Below are positions 46,301 to 58,100 of a stretch of DNA of 64,000 nucleotides, one piece after another. Under the pieces are notes generated by a model that searched no databases, was not told the origin of the DNA, and saw nothing but the letters and a program-made list of their open reading frames with translations. The stretch is from Cafeteria roenbergensis (taxonomy: Eukaryota; Sar; Bigyra; Bicosoecida; Cafeteriaceae): positions 186,001 to 250,000 of the forward strand of contig VLTN01000051.1 in the NCBI GenBank assembly GCA_008330645.1. Reading direction: 5' to 3'. Made by a program: the position numbers and the translations under genes. Position 1 is the first letter of the stretch; each line of letters opens with the position of its first letter.

Positions 46301-49300
46301 TGGAGGGCCTCGTCGCCACGGTGGGACAGGTCGCCCGCCACGCCGCCTCGCGCGTCGCCGCAATCGGCTCCGCCGCGCGCAGGGCAGTGAGCGACGCGGT
46401 GGCAGAGCAGCGGCAGCGCGCCGACGAGGCCGCGGCACACGCGGCCGGCAGCGCCGCCGCCGCGGTGGCCGGGCTGCAGCGCGCTGCCGACGGCGCCGTG
46501 GCTTCGGCCGAGGCGGCGACGCGCTCCGCCGAGCGCGCAGCCCTCACCGGCGCGGCAAGTGCCGCCGCCGCGCTCACCGCCCTGGACGAGACGCGGCTCG
46601 AGGCGGCAGCTGCCGTGCGCGGGGCCCGGGCGGAGGGCGCGGCCGCGGCCGTCACCACGCTCACCGCCTGGGCGGAACGCTCCGTCGCCGCTGCCCACCG
46701 CCTCGCCACGGAGCGCGGACAGCTGGAGGCGGCGGCCCTGGCGGGCGCGGCGCTTGCCAAGGCCGAGTCGGCTCGCGCGACGGCGGCTGACCTGGAGGCC
46801 GCGCTGGCGGCGGCGGGCCGCGCGCTCGCCCGGGAACAGTCCGCCGCCGAGGGCGCCGCCGCCGCGGCAGCCGTGCGGGAGCGCCGCCTCCAGGCAGCGG
46901 CGGAGGCTTCGGCCGCCAGCGGCGCGGCCGCGGCCAGGCTGCTGGCGGGCGCGCTGGAGCACGTGCAGGGGAGCGCCGAGCAGGCGTGGGCCGCTGCCGC
47001 CCGCTCCGAGGCGCTGGCGGCAGCGGAGGCCTCGGCGGCTGCTTCGGCCAGGGCCGACGCCGCGGCGGCGCGGCGGGGCCAGCTTGCCGCTGCCGGCTCC
47101 GTGGCCGGCGCGCTCGGCGACGCGGCCACGAAGCAGCAACGGACGGCGTCTCTCGACGCCGCGTCGCTCCGCTCGCTCGCTGAGCGGCTGTCGTCCCGCC
47201 TCGCCGCCCTCAGGCAAGAGCACGCCGCCGCCGTTGCTGCCCTGGAGGCGGCCCTGCAGGCAGAGCGGAAGGCATCCACAGCCGCAACGGCATCCGCCGA
47301 AACCGCCCGCACGGACCTGGCACGCGCGAGGCAGCAGGCACAGGCCGAGGTCGCCGCAGCGTCGACGGCCGCGGCCGCGGCGTCGCACACGGCCCACCAC
47401 GCAGCAGACGCTGCGGCGGCTGCGGCACAGGCCGCCGCCTCGGACAGAGCCGTGGCAAATCTCGCTGCCGGGACGGCGGCCGCGGCGCTGGAGGCGGCGC
47501 AGGCGGCGCGAGCCCGGGAGCGGGCGGCGGTGAGAGACGCTGCGTCGCTCGCCGAGCAGGCGGCGGCCGAGGAGGGCGCAAGAGTGCAGGCAGCGGCGCA
47601 AGCCGCCTTTGCGCAGGACGCCGCCGCAGAGGCCGAAGTCGCCTCCCGGGCTGCTGCTGCGGCCAGCCTCGCTGCCGGACAGGACCGAGCCAGGCTCGTC
47701 GCGGCGGTGGAGCAGGCCCGGCAGAGCCGCGACGCCACGGCGGCAGAGCTGCGCCTGGTGCGCCAGCAGGCCAGCGAGCGGCTGGCCCGGGCGGCGGCCG
47801 AGGCGTCGGCCCAGCGCTCTGCCAGCCAGGCCGCGACCGCGGCGGCAGAGGCCACTGCGGCCGCCCTCACCCACCGGCTCGACGCTGCAAGGGCCCAGGC
47901 GGCCCGTGCCGCCGCCGACGGCGACGCCCTCGCAGCAGAGCTGGCCGCGTCCCAGCGCGCAGCGGGCTCTGCCGCCGCTGCCGCCGCGCTCGCCGGCGCC
48001 GCCGACCGTCTGCGCCTCCTCCACAGCCTCGAGCAGGCACGCGCGCGGCTTGGCTCTGCCGTTAGCGAAGTGGCAGAGCTGCGATCCAAGTCCCTTCAGG
48101 CAGGCTTGGCCGCCATGGGGGCCACTGCCTCGGCGGCGGCAGAGCTGGCCGCAGCCCGGGACGAGGCGTCACGCGCGCGCGCGCTCTGCCAGTCGCTGGA
48201 GGGGTCTGCAGCCGCCTGCCAGTCAAGGGTCGGGGCGGCGGAGGCGGAGCTGGCTGTGGCCCGGCAGCGGGCGCTGGTGGCGGAGGTGGCCGCCGCAGCG
48301 GTGCTGGACGCTGCGGCTGGGCCGACGACGGTCCACGCAAGCACCGGCACCGGCGGCGGCGGCAGCGGCGGTGACAACAGGGCGGTGTCGGGGCTGAGCG
48401 TCGCGGCGTCTCTCACGTCGCCGGTGGCGCAGCTGGCAGCGGCATCGGCTGGGGCGCTGCGCGTGGTGGCAGCCGACGACCGCCGCGTGGCTTGCAAGGC
48501 CCAGCGCCGCGCAGTCGCGGCCGAGGCGGCGGCAGAGACCGCCGCTCGCGACGGAGAAGCGGCCGCTGCCGCCGCTGCGGCCGCCGTTGCAAGCCACGCC
48601 CGAGAGGCGGCGGCGGCGAACAAGGCCGCCGCTGCGTCCGACGCCGCGTGCCGGTCGGCGCAGGCCCGGGCGAGCGCCGCGCACGCCGCCGCTGCCCGCG
48701 CTGTGCAGGCCGGCGAGGCCGGTGTCGCAGCCTGCCTCGCGCAGCACATGGAACTGCGCCGGGCCCGCGACGACGCGGCCCGCTGGGCGGGCGCCGCAGA
48801 GGCCTGGGCCAAGGAGATGGAGCGTGATGCCGCGGTGATGGGCGCGTCAGCCGCGGCGGCAGTGGTGTCGGCCGACGCCGTGAGGGCCGACCGCAACGCT
48901 GCGCTGGCCGCGTCGTCGCGAGCCGCTCTGGCGCTGGCGGCTGAGCGGGACGCCGCGGCGGCAGAGCGAGCCCGCGCCGATGGCATGTGCGCCCGCGCCG
49001 CTGACGCGGCCAGCAGAGCCGACGCTGAGCGCAAGCGGGCCAAGCGGGCGGAGCGCGACGCGGAGGCGGCGCAGCTGCAGCTGGCGCAGCTGGCCGACGC
49101 CGCTTCCAAGGCGCAGAGCCGCGCCCGTGATGCGGCCGCTGCGGAGGCCAAGGCCAACGCGCGGCTGGCGGCGCTGGAGGCCAAACAGGCCGCCGCATCG
49201 GGCGCCGCGCAGGCCAAGGCCAAGGCATCACCGGCACGCGCGCGCTCGGCGCGCAGGCGCGTGACGGGCATCGACTTTACCGCCGGAGACACCCCCACGC

Positions 49301-49578
49301 GTCCGGCCTTTGACGAGGAACGGGCCGTTGCTGCGGCACCGGCGGACACGACGCTCGCGTCGCTCGGCCCGCCAGGGCCCGAGGGCGAGCTGCTCGTCAG
49401 GGTGGTCCTCAACGACGTGCCGTTGCGGCTGTGCGAGGCAGGGCAGTGGTGCCGTCTGGACGAGGCCGCCGAGCTCTTTGCGCGCTACGCAAGCCCTCTC
49501 CCAGCAGTGCTCGCCGGCCACAAGGGCCACGGCGTGGCTGTTGGTGCGGAGATTGCCGGAACTAGCGGCCGGGCATGA
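43308..49578 (+). CDS. Histidine acid phosphatase with a giant Ala-rich coiled-coil insertion, ~1,922 aa
   Basis: Exon 1 is 43308-43450: a hydrophobic Ala-rich leader, probably a signal peptide, then VDLVQMQVIV. Exon 2 is 43953-49578. The phase-2 junction (CG|T CAC) recreates the catalytic motif RHGARTP. Downstream are GQLTARGEEQLRELG, the phosphate-pocket-like YARSSAMERTVASA, the HD motif in VVMAGHDSTL (about 45045) and the strand SSLRVEVYR (about 45190-45219). All are family landmarks of branch-2 histidine phosphatases (phytase, ACP6-like, multiple inositol polyphosphate phosphatase). The usual closing segment, LLVRVVLNDVPL plus a two-Cys element ending CRLDEAAELF, appears only at about 49390-49500. 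Between them are some 1,390 residues, mostly Ala/Arg/Glu helical coiled coil. Substrate is not predictable. An unspliced ORF begins at an ATG at 43501 inside the intron but lacks the catalytic Arg. Confidence 0.85.
43451..43952 (+). other. Intron splitting the phosphatase catalytic motif
   Basis: This 502-bp intron has donor CG|GTGAGA and acceptor GCCGCAG|TCAC, phase 2. The first Arg codon of RHGARTP is split between the exons. Both the motif match and the splice consensus support it. It contains no in-frame stop from 43501 on, which would mislead an ORF-based annotation. Confidence 0.9.
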
Positions 49579-52168
49579 GCCAAGCGAGAGGCAAGGCAGC
49601 CCTCGCAATGCCGCCCGCGGGGCCGCACGCGCCCGCTGTGTGAGTGAGCATGACTTCGCCAACGCGTTTCGCCAATGGCCCAAGCGCTGGCGGCACACGC
49701 TTCGGGCCCCATGCCGGTCTATGCTCGCAGTTACACGGTGGGCGGCCATCCCGGCAACAGTGCCCGCGCCCAGCTTGCATTTTGCGTTGTGTGCTCGCTC
49801 AAGGCTCAACCTTGCCTTGAGGAACGTGTGATACCGTGCACCGAGCGATTGTGCGCACGCGCGGACAGCTGCCTGAAGCCTGCCGGCCGGGAGAATCGCG
49901 GCCGTCGACCAGATGCAGACTCGCTTCCCCAGCGCGCGCCGGCAAGTTGAGAAAATTCGAGGGTGATGAGAGTGACGCTCGCGCACGCATGGCACTCGCT
50001 CCATGGCGAAGACATTGCAAAATGCAATCGCGCAATATGGTGGAGGGCCAAGGCGAGTGAAGAGAGAGTGGGCCTCCAGCACGCAGCGGCGGGGGAAGAG
50101 GAGGCACACTGCCGCGGGCACCACAAACCGTCCTCATTCATTTGCGGTCTGTACTTCTTCCCGTCATGACAACGAGGCTTGACGCAAGCTTGCAATCATG
50201 GATGACACGGAGGGCGGCCCTATGTGATTCCGCCGCGCCGAACTTTGGCCATTCAAGGTCAACATCGGTCTTTCTCCCGCACGCGTCCTCTCAACGTCCT
50301 CGCAGGTCAGCAGGATCGCGTGCACTGTGCTGCAGGATAGTTGAGGCAACCTGGCGCTGCCTTGTCAAACCCAAGCCAAGACGAAAAGTCCGCGGTGTGC
50401 GCTCGGTGCGACACCAATTGCGTTTCCGAGCCAAGTCGGGTTTGCGCGTGGAGGGCCTTCCACGTGGGTCCTGTAATTCAACTACGCCGAGCCGTGCAAT
50501 GGTGAAATCTTTCGATGATATGGAGGATCCTCGGCTTCGGCTCGGCGTCACTGACAGGCGCGGACTTGCAACGATCACTGCCAGTGTTCCCATCTTGCGG
50601 CTGTTACCTTTGGGGAGGAGCTTGGATGCAGGCTGCTCTTCCTTCTAAATTTCAATCCGGGATTCTTGCCAGCCCTCGTCAGCAAGCGCGATTTCTGAGG
50701 CTTGATCGATGTGTGGCAGCATACCTCTCGCTCTCTGCATTGGTTTGGCACCGTCTCCGGCAGGGTAGAACCCGTCGGCTTGGAGTGCGTTGTGCACAGG
50801 GACAGAATCCGGGAGCGCGGTGCTTGTCACGACCTGCCGAGGGCCCAGTCCGTCGCGAATCTGAAACAAACTCTGTAAAACTATGGTGGCAGAGTTCCGG
50901 ATCAGGGGCTCTCTCGCAAAGCGGCCGAGAGCAAAATGCGAGACCTGCCGAAGCCGCCGGTAGTGCGGGAACCCCGCTGAACGGGGCCTCCGCCGGCCGA
51001 TTGCAAAGGGTTTCGCTCGCTCTGGGCGCTCGTGTCCAAGGACGCTTGGGCGGCGGGGGGGGGGTGGGGCGAGGGCTTGTCCTTGTCCATTCATCCACTA
51101 CAGCCGAGAGCAGCGGTCAAGCTCCTCGCCGGGTGCGCGGTCGTGCACTGGGAGCGGTGCGTCGGCGGTGGTGTTGGGACGGGGGCACTCGCCTGCTCGT
51201 CGCCCTTTGCAAGCATGGGGCGCGGCTGGCGTCGCATGCGTTGCTGCGACTCGCACAGCGAGAGAGCAGCCAAATCGCAACTTGGGAACCCAAGTCGACA
51301 GATGTCGCCGTCAGCCGGCTGGGTCAGCTCTCACGCAAACGCAACTACACACGACAGACCCGGTCATGACCCATGCTCGCTGGCGGTCCTGCCCGGCCAG
51401 GTGCAGCCGAGATCAGGCTGGCGCCGGCCTCGCAGCTGCAGGCGGAGGGCGTGCTGCAGCCGCCCCACCCGCCGCGCTCACCGCCGCTGGCGGCGACAAA
51501 TAGGCACGCACCACACGTGACAGTCCTGGCAGCATAAAGCCGACGCTCCGGCTCAGACCATCCCTGAACAACCCGAGTCGCAAGCAATGCCGCAGGTCTC
51601 AAAGCCATGAGTGCCGCTCCGTCGCGCGCCCGAGCAGCAAACGACGCGCCCGCTCACGCCCCCGCCCCGCCCCCAATAAACACGCGCGGCAACACAGCCA
51701 TAGAGCAGCGCTGCATTCAGAGGCCCGGGGCAACTCAGCCTCGGGGAGGCCAGAGGCGAGAGCCGATGCCAGGGGACTTGTCTTGGGCTGGGTCTCGATG
51801 GCGCCATTCCTCGGCCCGCCCTGCCCAACTACGCCATAAGCTGCCGCTGCCGAGCGGGCCCGCCTCGGCCCGGAGCAGCGAGGGCTCGCCTTCCCAGCCC
51901 CCCCCCGCCATTGATCCGAGCCCCAGAAGACGCCACCGCAGGCTTTGGTCTTGGGCATGCGACGGGTCACTTTGGACGGCCTGGCGTTGGGTCTGACGTC
52001 GTGCAATTTTTCTCGCGCGCTGCCCAGCCTTCGGCCCCGCCCTCGCACTCTTGCTGGCCCAGCGAGTCCGTGACGCTCCAGGCTTTGCTCTCGAGCAAAC
52101 GCTTGAGCGCACAGAGTCGCAGAGTGCAGCATACCCGGCGCTTCGACCCGAGAGCGTCCCCGGAAGCC
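49579..52168. other. Intergenic region of 2.6 kb, lower GC, no gene recognised
   Basis: This lies between the phosphatase stop and the start of the LamG-repeat gene. The part near 49950-50640 has roughly 55-60% GC by eye, clearly below the coding regions. A 10-G run is at 51055-51064. ORFs on both strands are short and compositionally odd, and none shows a domain pattern. The right end should hold the promoter of the next gene. Confidence 0.45.
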
Positions 52169-55100
52169 ATGCGCGCGATTTCGTGCGCGGTGTTCGCCGC
52201 GATCGCGCTGACCTCAGCGCTTGGCGCCCCGACCGCCTCCTCCTTCGCCCCCAGCAACGGCGCCACCAACGTCCACCCGCTGTCCAGCGTCGCGGTGACG
52301 TTTGGCGCCGACGTGGAGGCACAGGCAGCCAAGCTGGTCGAGCTGCGGCGTGCTGGGACGGGACAGGTGCTGAGCACCGTTGCCGCGCTGTCCTCCTTTG
52401 TCAAGGTAACCGGCCCAACCGTCAGCATCTCGTTTCCCCTCGTGCACGTGCCGGCCGGCTCCGTGTACGTGACGATCGAGGCTGGCGCCTTCGTCAGCAA
52501 GGCGGACCAGACTCCGTTCGCCGGCATCGCCGGGTCAACCTGGTCGTTCGAGTTCCAAGGTGAGAGACGGCAGCGGCGTGCCGCGGGCGTGGCCTTGGGG
52601 TCGGCCGCAGCTCGGTCCGCGCCTCCTCTCAGCCGAGGGTCTCAGGCCGTTGCCCTGGGCGGGCACGCCTTGCCAGGCACCCGACGGTCTGGCAGCGGCG
52701 GCTGTTGCCGCTCCCGGTCTGAAGCCGGGTTGCCTCGCAAACTTGAAGTTGCGACCAAAAGCTGCCAGGCAGGCTCGCAAACGACAGAGCTGCGCGACTC
52801 CGTCGCACGCCGCCGTGCGCACCGCGACCTTGCCCCGCCCTCGCGCCCCATGGTGCGGCCCGGCTGCGCCACCGAGGCGGCACCAGCCCGTCTTTGGGCC
52901 TGGGCTGGCGGCGGCAATGCCCTTGCTGCCGGGCTCTGCTCGGGCGCAATGTCCGACGCCCCAGCGGCCTGAGCCGGACTGCAACGCCCCGCTGCCCCCC
53001 GTTTCGTCACTGCGCTGACTTTGGGGCACTCGCAGGAAGCCTGGGGTGCGCGGCCCTGCTCCGAGGCCCGGATGAGCCCGCCCCGGCCAGCAACAACGAC
53101 ATGTCCGTGGCCTTTGCGCTCGGCACGAACGCAAACACGGCCTGCGACATGCGCTTTGACGGTGAGTCCTGGCAGCCCTTGCCCCAGCAGCGCACAGCCA
53201 GGCAGCTTGCGAAGCTGCTCGCGCGCGGCATTCCAGTGTCTGCGTGGGCGACAGCAGCAGCGTGCTGGGCCCGCCGTCCCTGGCGGGCTTGCGAGCGGGC
53301 AGTTGCCTCGTCGCGAGCGCCTCACGCGTCCTCCCCCCGTCCCGCCCTTTGCGTCCCCGGCGCGTCCGCGCAGGTGCCTACACCCTGATCGGTTACACCG
53401 ACTCGGCCATGGGCGGCGACCTGACGTCCGCGCGCGGCACGTTCAACGCCAGCATGCGCAGCGGGTCCGCCACCGTGGGCGACGCCCGCAACCTGGTTCG
53501 CGCCTCGAGCGCGCTCGCCTTCTCGCTGTCGGCCACCTCGGCGAACAGCGCCTCGTCCGCCATGGGCGGCGGCGTGTCCGACTACTCGCACGCCTTCCGC
53601 ATGAGCATCCCCAAGCCCGGCGCCCAGCAGCTGACGCTGGCGGCCACGTGCTCGGCCAACGCCGTGGAGAACGACTCGGACCGCTTCGGCAACGACCTCA
53701 TGTCCGTCGCCTTTCCCTCGGACCACAGCGACCCGGCTGGCGCTTGCGCTGCCGCGTGCTGCGGGCACGCGCAGTGCGCTTCCTGGTCCATGTCCACCCG
53801 TGAGGACTCGCCCTTTGGCGCGTGCAACGTCGGCGACAAGTGCTGCTACCTCAAGAGCACCGCCGGCTCCCAGGGCTACAAGGCCGGCGGCAAGTCCGGC
53901 ACCGTGACGCGCACCAACAAGGACTGCTCTGACGCCTCCTTCGCCCCCACCGCGGTGGACTGCCTGCCCGGCGCGGACGCCGACCAGTGCGGCGCCGTGT
54001 CGCTGCCCCCGCGCATGCTCACCGGGGCCGCCACCATGGCCGTGGCCGGCGGCACCTCCTACGGCGCCGTGGCGCGCGTGTCGGACGCCTCGGCCGCCAC
54101 CTGCAGCGTGGGCCCGCTCGGCCTGGACGGCTACGCGGCCCTCATGCTGCGCGCCGACGGCTCGTCCACCCTGCGCTCCGCCATCAGCCCCGCCGGCGGT
54201 GGGGGCAGCGCGACCACCGTCAACGCCCAGTCGGCCGCGGTGTGGGCCTTCACGGAGCGCCGCTACAAGTCCTGCGCCGACGCGCTGAGCACGGTCCGCT
54301 CCGGCGACCTGCTCGGCTGGTGGTCCATGGCCTCCACCCGCGCCGGGGACGGCAAGATCCGCGACCTGTCCGGCAACGGCCGCGACCTCGTGCCCGCGGA
54401 CATGGCCCGCACCGCCTCTGGCGGCCTGGGCGCTCTGTCCCTGGACGGCGCAGCCAGCCGCGCGGACGGCGCGGCCGGCTCCGGCCCCGAGGCCCTCCGC
54501 GGCGACAAGGCGTCCACCGTGTGCGCGTGGGTGCGCTGGGAGGCGTCGTCTTGGGGCACCGCGGCCGCGCCCATCTTCTCGCTCAGCAGCCCGCGCACCG
54601 CGCGCACCAACCAGGGCTTCAGCTTCGTTGCCCCGGGCGGCAGGCCCGGCCTCGGCTTCCAGGGCGTGCGCGTGCTGACGCGCGACTCCGTCCTGTCCCC
54701 GCTCACGTGGCACCACGTGTGCGCGTCCCGCACCGGCTCCGGCGCCAAGCTGGCCAACACTCGCGTGTGGGTGGACGGCGCCATGGTGTCGGCCCTCAAG
54801 CTCGACTCGGACGCGGCCGTCGCGGGCTCGCCGGACGAGACCGCCGCCGTCGACGTGATCCCCGCCCCCGTGGCCGTTGGCGTGCTGGCCAACGCGGCCA
54901 CCGGCACGGCGGCCTACTGGAACGGGTTCGTGCGCGACGTGCGCCTGTACTCGCGGTCCCTGTCCACGGCGGAGGTGCGCGACGTGATGACCTTCGACGG
55001 CGTGTCCGCCACCATGATGGCCTCCGCCGTGTCGGCCGAGCGCCAGCTCATCGGCGAGTGGGACTTCGACGCCACCGGCGCCACTAGCTCCGCCTCAACT

Positions 55101-58100
55101 GCCGCCGTCCGCGACGTGGTTGGCAGCAACGACTGCACGCTCGAGGGCACGGCCAAGGTGGCCGACGGCGCGCTGGTGCTGGACGGCAAGGGCCACGCCA
55201 AGTGCGGAGCCGTGCCCAAGTCGCTGAGCTCCTACTCGCTCGAGGTGACCCTGACGCTCTCCGACCTGGTGCAGCGCGGCGGCGGCGCGATGACCCTCTC
55301 CGATGGCGCTAGCGAGTCCGTTTTCGACTCGCTGGTGTACGGCGAGGCCCGCTCCGGCGAGTGGATCGACGGCTCGGACCAGGCGCAGCGCACTTCCAAC
55401 CTGCAGCCGCCGCCCGAGACGGCGTCCCCCACGGACGTGATCCACATGGTGATGACGGTGGCCTCCAACGGCGTCCGCGCCATCTACCGCAACGGCGCCC
55501 GCATCACGCAGCACACTGCCAGCCTTCAGGCGTACACGGCCGGCACTTCCGCCGTGCTCTTCGGCTGCCGCCACGAGGACTGCTCGGCCACGGGCACGGT
55601 GACCACACGGCGGCTCAAGGGCCGCATCCTGCACGCCCGGCTCTACCAGTCGGCGCTCTCGGAGGCCGAGGTGCGCGCCGTGTACGCCACCGGGACCAAG
55701 GGCGTGGCGCGCGTGCCCCCCGCGATGCGGTCGGGCGAGCGCACGCTGGTGCTGCCGCCCGGCGACTCCACCCCTGTGACCGTGACGGCCAAGTGCGACA
55801 TGGACGCGATGGGGGGCGGCTGGACCCGCTTCTGGTGGGTCGGCCCCGAGCAGACCTCCTGGCCCTCTGGCGAGAGCGACGTGCTGGGCGGCACCTTCGG
55901 CTCCTGCTCCGCCGACGCCAAGTACTGCTTCGGCAAGATGCCCTCGGACATCCGCGAGGACCGCGCGCAGCTGCTGGCCCGCGACTCCACGGGCACCGCG
56001 TACGTGTGGGACTTTGACCCCGACAACGAGGTGGCCCATGCGGCCTGGGAGGCGTTCAGCGAGGGCAAGGGGACCGAGTTCGACGAGACCAGCGGCACCA
56101 TCGCCTGGAACCCGTCGGCCGTCCTCGGCGGCACGTTCCACGGCCGCGACCAAAAGTACTTCATGTACCGGTACGAGAACGGCGTGCGCTCCTTCCAGCT
56201 GAACGACGACCAGTGCTCGTGCTTCAGCACGCTCGAGGCCGGCATCACGCTCTGCCGCGGCTCCTCGGACCCCAGCACCGTGCCGTCGACCCTTGGCGTG
56301 GACAAGCTCAACGGCGAGGGCTGCACCAGCCCCGGCTTCTCCACCAGCGTGGAGCTCTTTGTGCGCGAGCGGCCCTCCACCGAGTCGGCCGCCGTGGGCG
56401 TGCAGCGTGCCGTCGTGTTCGTGCGCGAGTCTGAGCCCGTGGTCCGCATCCCCGTGGAGCGCACTGGCCCGCTCTCCGACGCGGCCGCCGTCTCGTACAT
56501 GACCATGGACGGCACCGGCGTGGCAGGCACCAATTACGTGGCTGGCCGCGGCCGCGTGGCGTGGGCCGCCGGCGAGGGCGGCTCCAAGTCGATCATCGTT
56601 CCCATCATCCTCGACACCTCGCTCGGCGCCTCGGACAAGGCCTTCTCCGTGAAGCTGCTCGCGCCCGAGCACGCGTCTCTCTCTACAGCTGCAGCGACGG
56701 CAAGCGTCACCATCCGCACGGAGCGCACAGGCGTGTCCGGCACCCCCGGCCCGCTGTCCTTCAAGCAGGAGGGCGGCTCGACGGACGTGCAGCTGAACAT
56801 CGCGGCCAAGTCAAAGGGCGGCCGCGCCTTCTCGTCCGGCGCTGACACGTCTTCCGGCTCGTGGTTCTCCGAGGCCAACGCCATCGACGGCGACTACGGC
56901 CAGCTGCAGGCGTTCCTCCCGCACGCGGCCGCGCCCCTCGCGGGCGCCGGCTCCACCGCGTCCCCGAACATGCCGTTCATCGGTGTCATCTTCCCCACGC
57001 GCGCGCTCATTGACCACGTGGCCTTTGGGCGGGACAACACTGGCGTGCACGCGAACCACTGGCGCGGCCAGGTGGCGGTGGAGGTGACCACCGCTGCGGC
57101 CCCGGACGCCAACACGCTGCAGGCCGACTGGACCCTCGTGGACACCGTCACGATGACCACGCCACTGCGCCGCCTCTACGCCTTCAACTCCCCCACCGAG
57201 GCCACGGCCCTGCGGCTGCGCCTGATCAACTCCACCAGCGAGGTGATCATCATCGACGAGCTCGAGGTGTACCAGGCGGGCGCGGTGCCCAGCCTGACCT
57301 CCGGCATGCTGGCCCAGTACACGTTCGAGGCCGCCACTGTGTCCGACCCCACCAAGGTGGTCGACACGTCCGGCAATGGCAACGACGCCGCCGTCAATGG
57401 CGTGGTGACCTTCGGCATGGAGGGCTCCTTCGCGGCCGCCCGCTTCCCGAAGCGCGACTCCGACACGGCCGTGCCCGCGTACCTCGAGGTGCCGGCGCTG
57501 AAGAACTTCGCGTGGAACCAGGCCTTCACCGCCTCGGTGCTCGTGAAGCGCGTGGGCTCTGGCGGGTTCGCCGGCGTTCTCGGCAACGGCCGCGGCGTCG
57601 ACGGCTCGTTTGAGATCCGCATGACCCCGTCCAACGGCGGCCAGGAGGTGGGCGTGAGCGTGAACACCGTTGGCGGCCACAACTCGGGCGAGTTCGTGCT
57701 TCGCGGCCAGGCCGCCCCCGTGGGGGACTGGCACCACATCGTGCTGACGTACGGCGACAACGCCACGTCGCTCTGGATCGACGGCGAGGAGCTGATCAAG
57801 TCCGTGTCCGGCACCGTGGTGCGCGTGGACCAGCCGCTCTTCATCGGTGTGTCGGGCAACCCCAACAAGCCCGCTGGCTCGCGGCCCTCGGCTGCACTTC
57901 CTGACGCCGCGGAGGAAGGGCTTGACGGCTTCGTGCACGACGTGCGCATCTACAACAAGACCTTCACTGGCGTGGACGTTGCCGCACTGTGGCGCACCTA
58001 CGAGAGCACGATCAAGCGCGAGGGCCTCGTGGCCTGGTGGCGCCTGGCCGAGTCCAGCGGTACTGTGATCGTCGACGACTCCGGCAAGAGCGTGACCGGC

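Noticed and set aside
45756-48089. A 777-codon minus-strand ORF opposite the phosphatase insert
   Set aside because: Ala/Ser/Arg composition is the expected complement of the Ala-rich plus-strand coil.
49579-52168. A hidden gene on either strand of the 2.6-kb spacer (for example ORFs at 50291-50593 minus or 50515-51369 plus)
   Set aside because: No domain motif, no signal peptide with continuing frame, and no convincing exon chain could be built.
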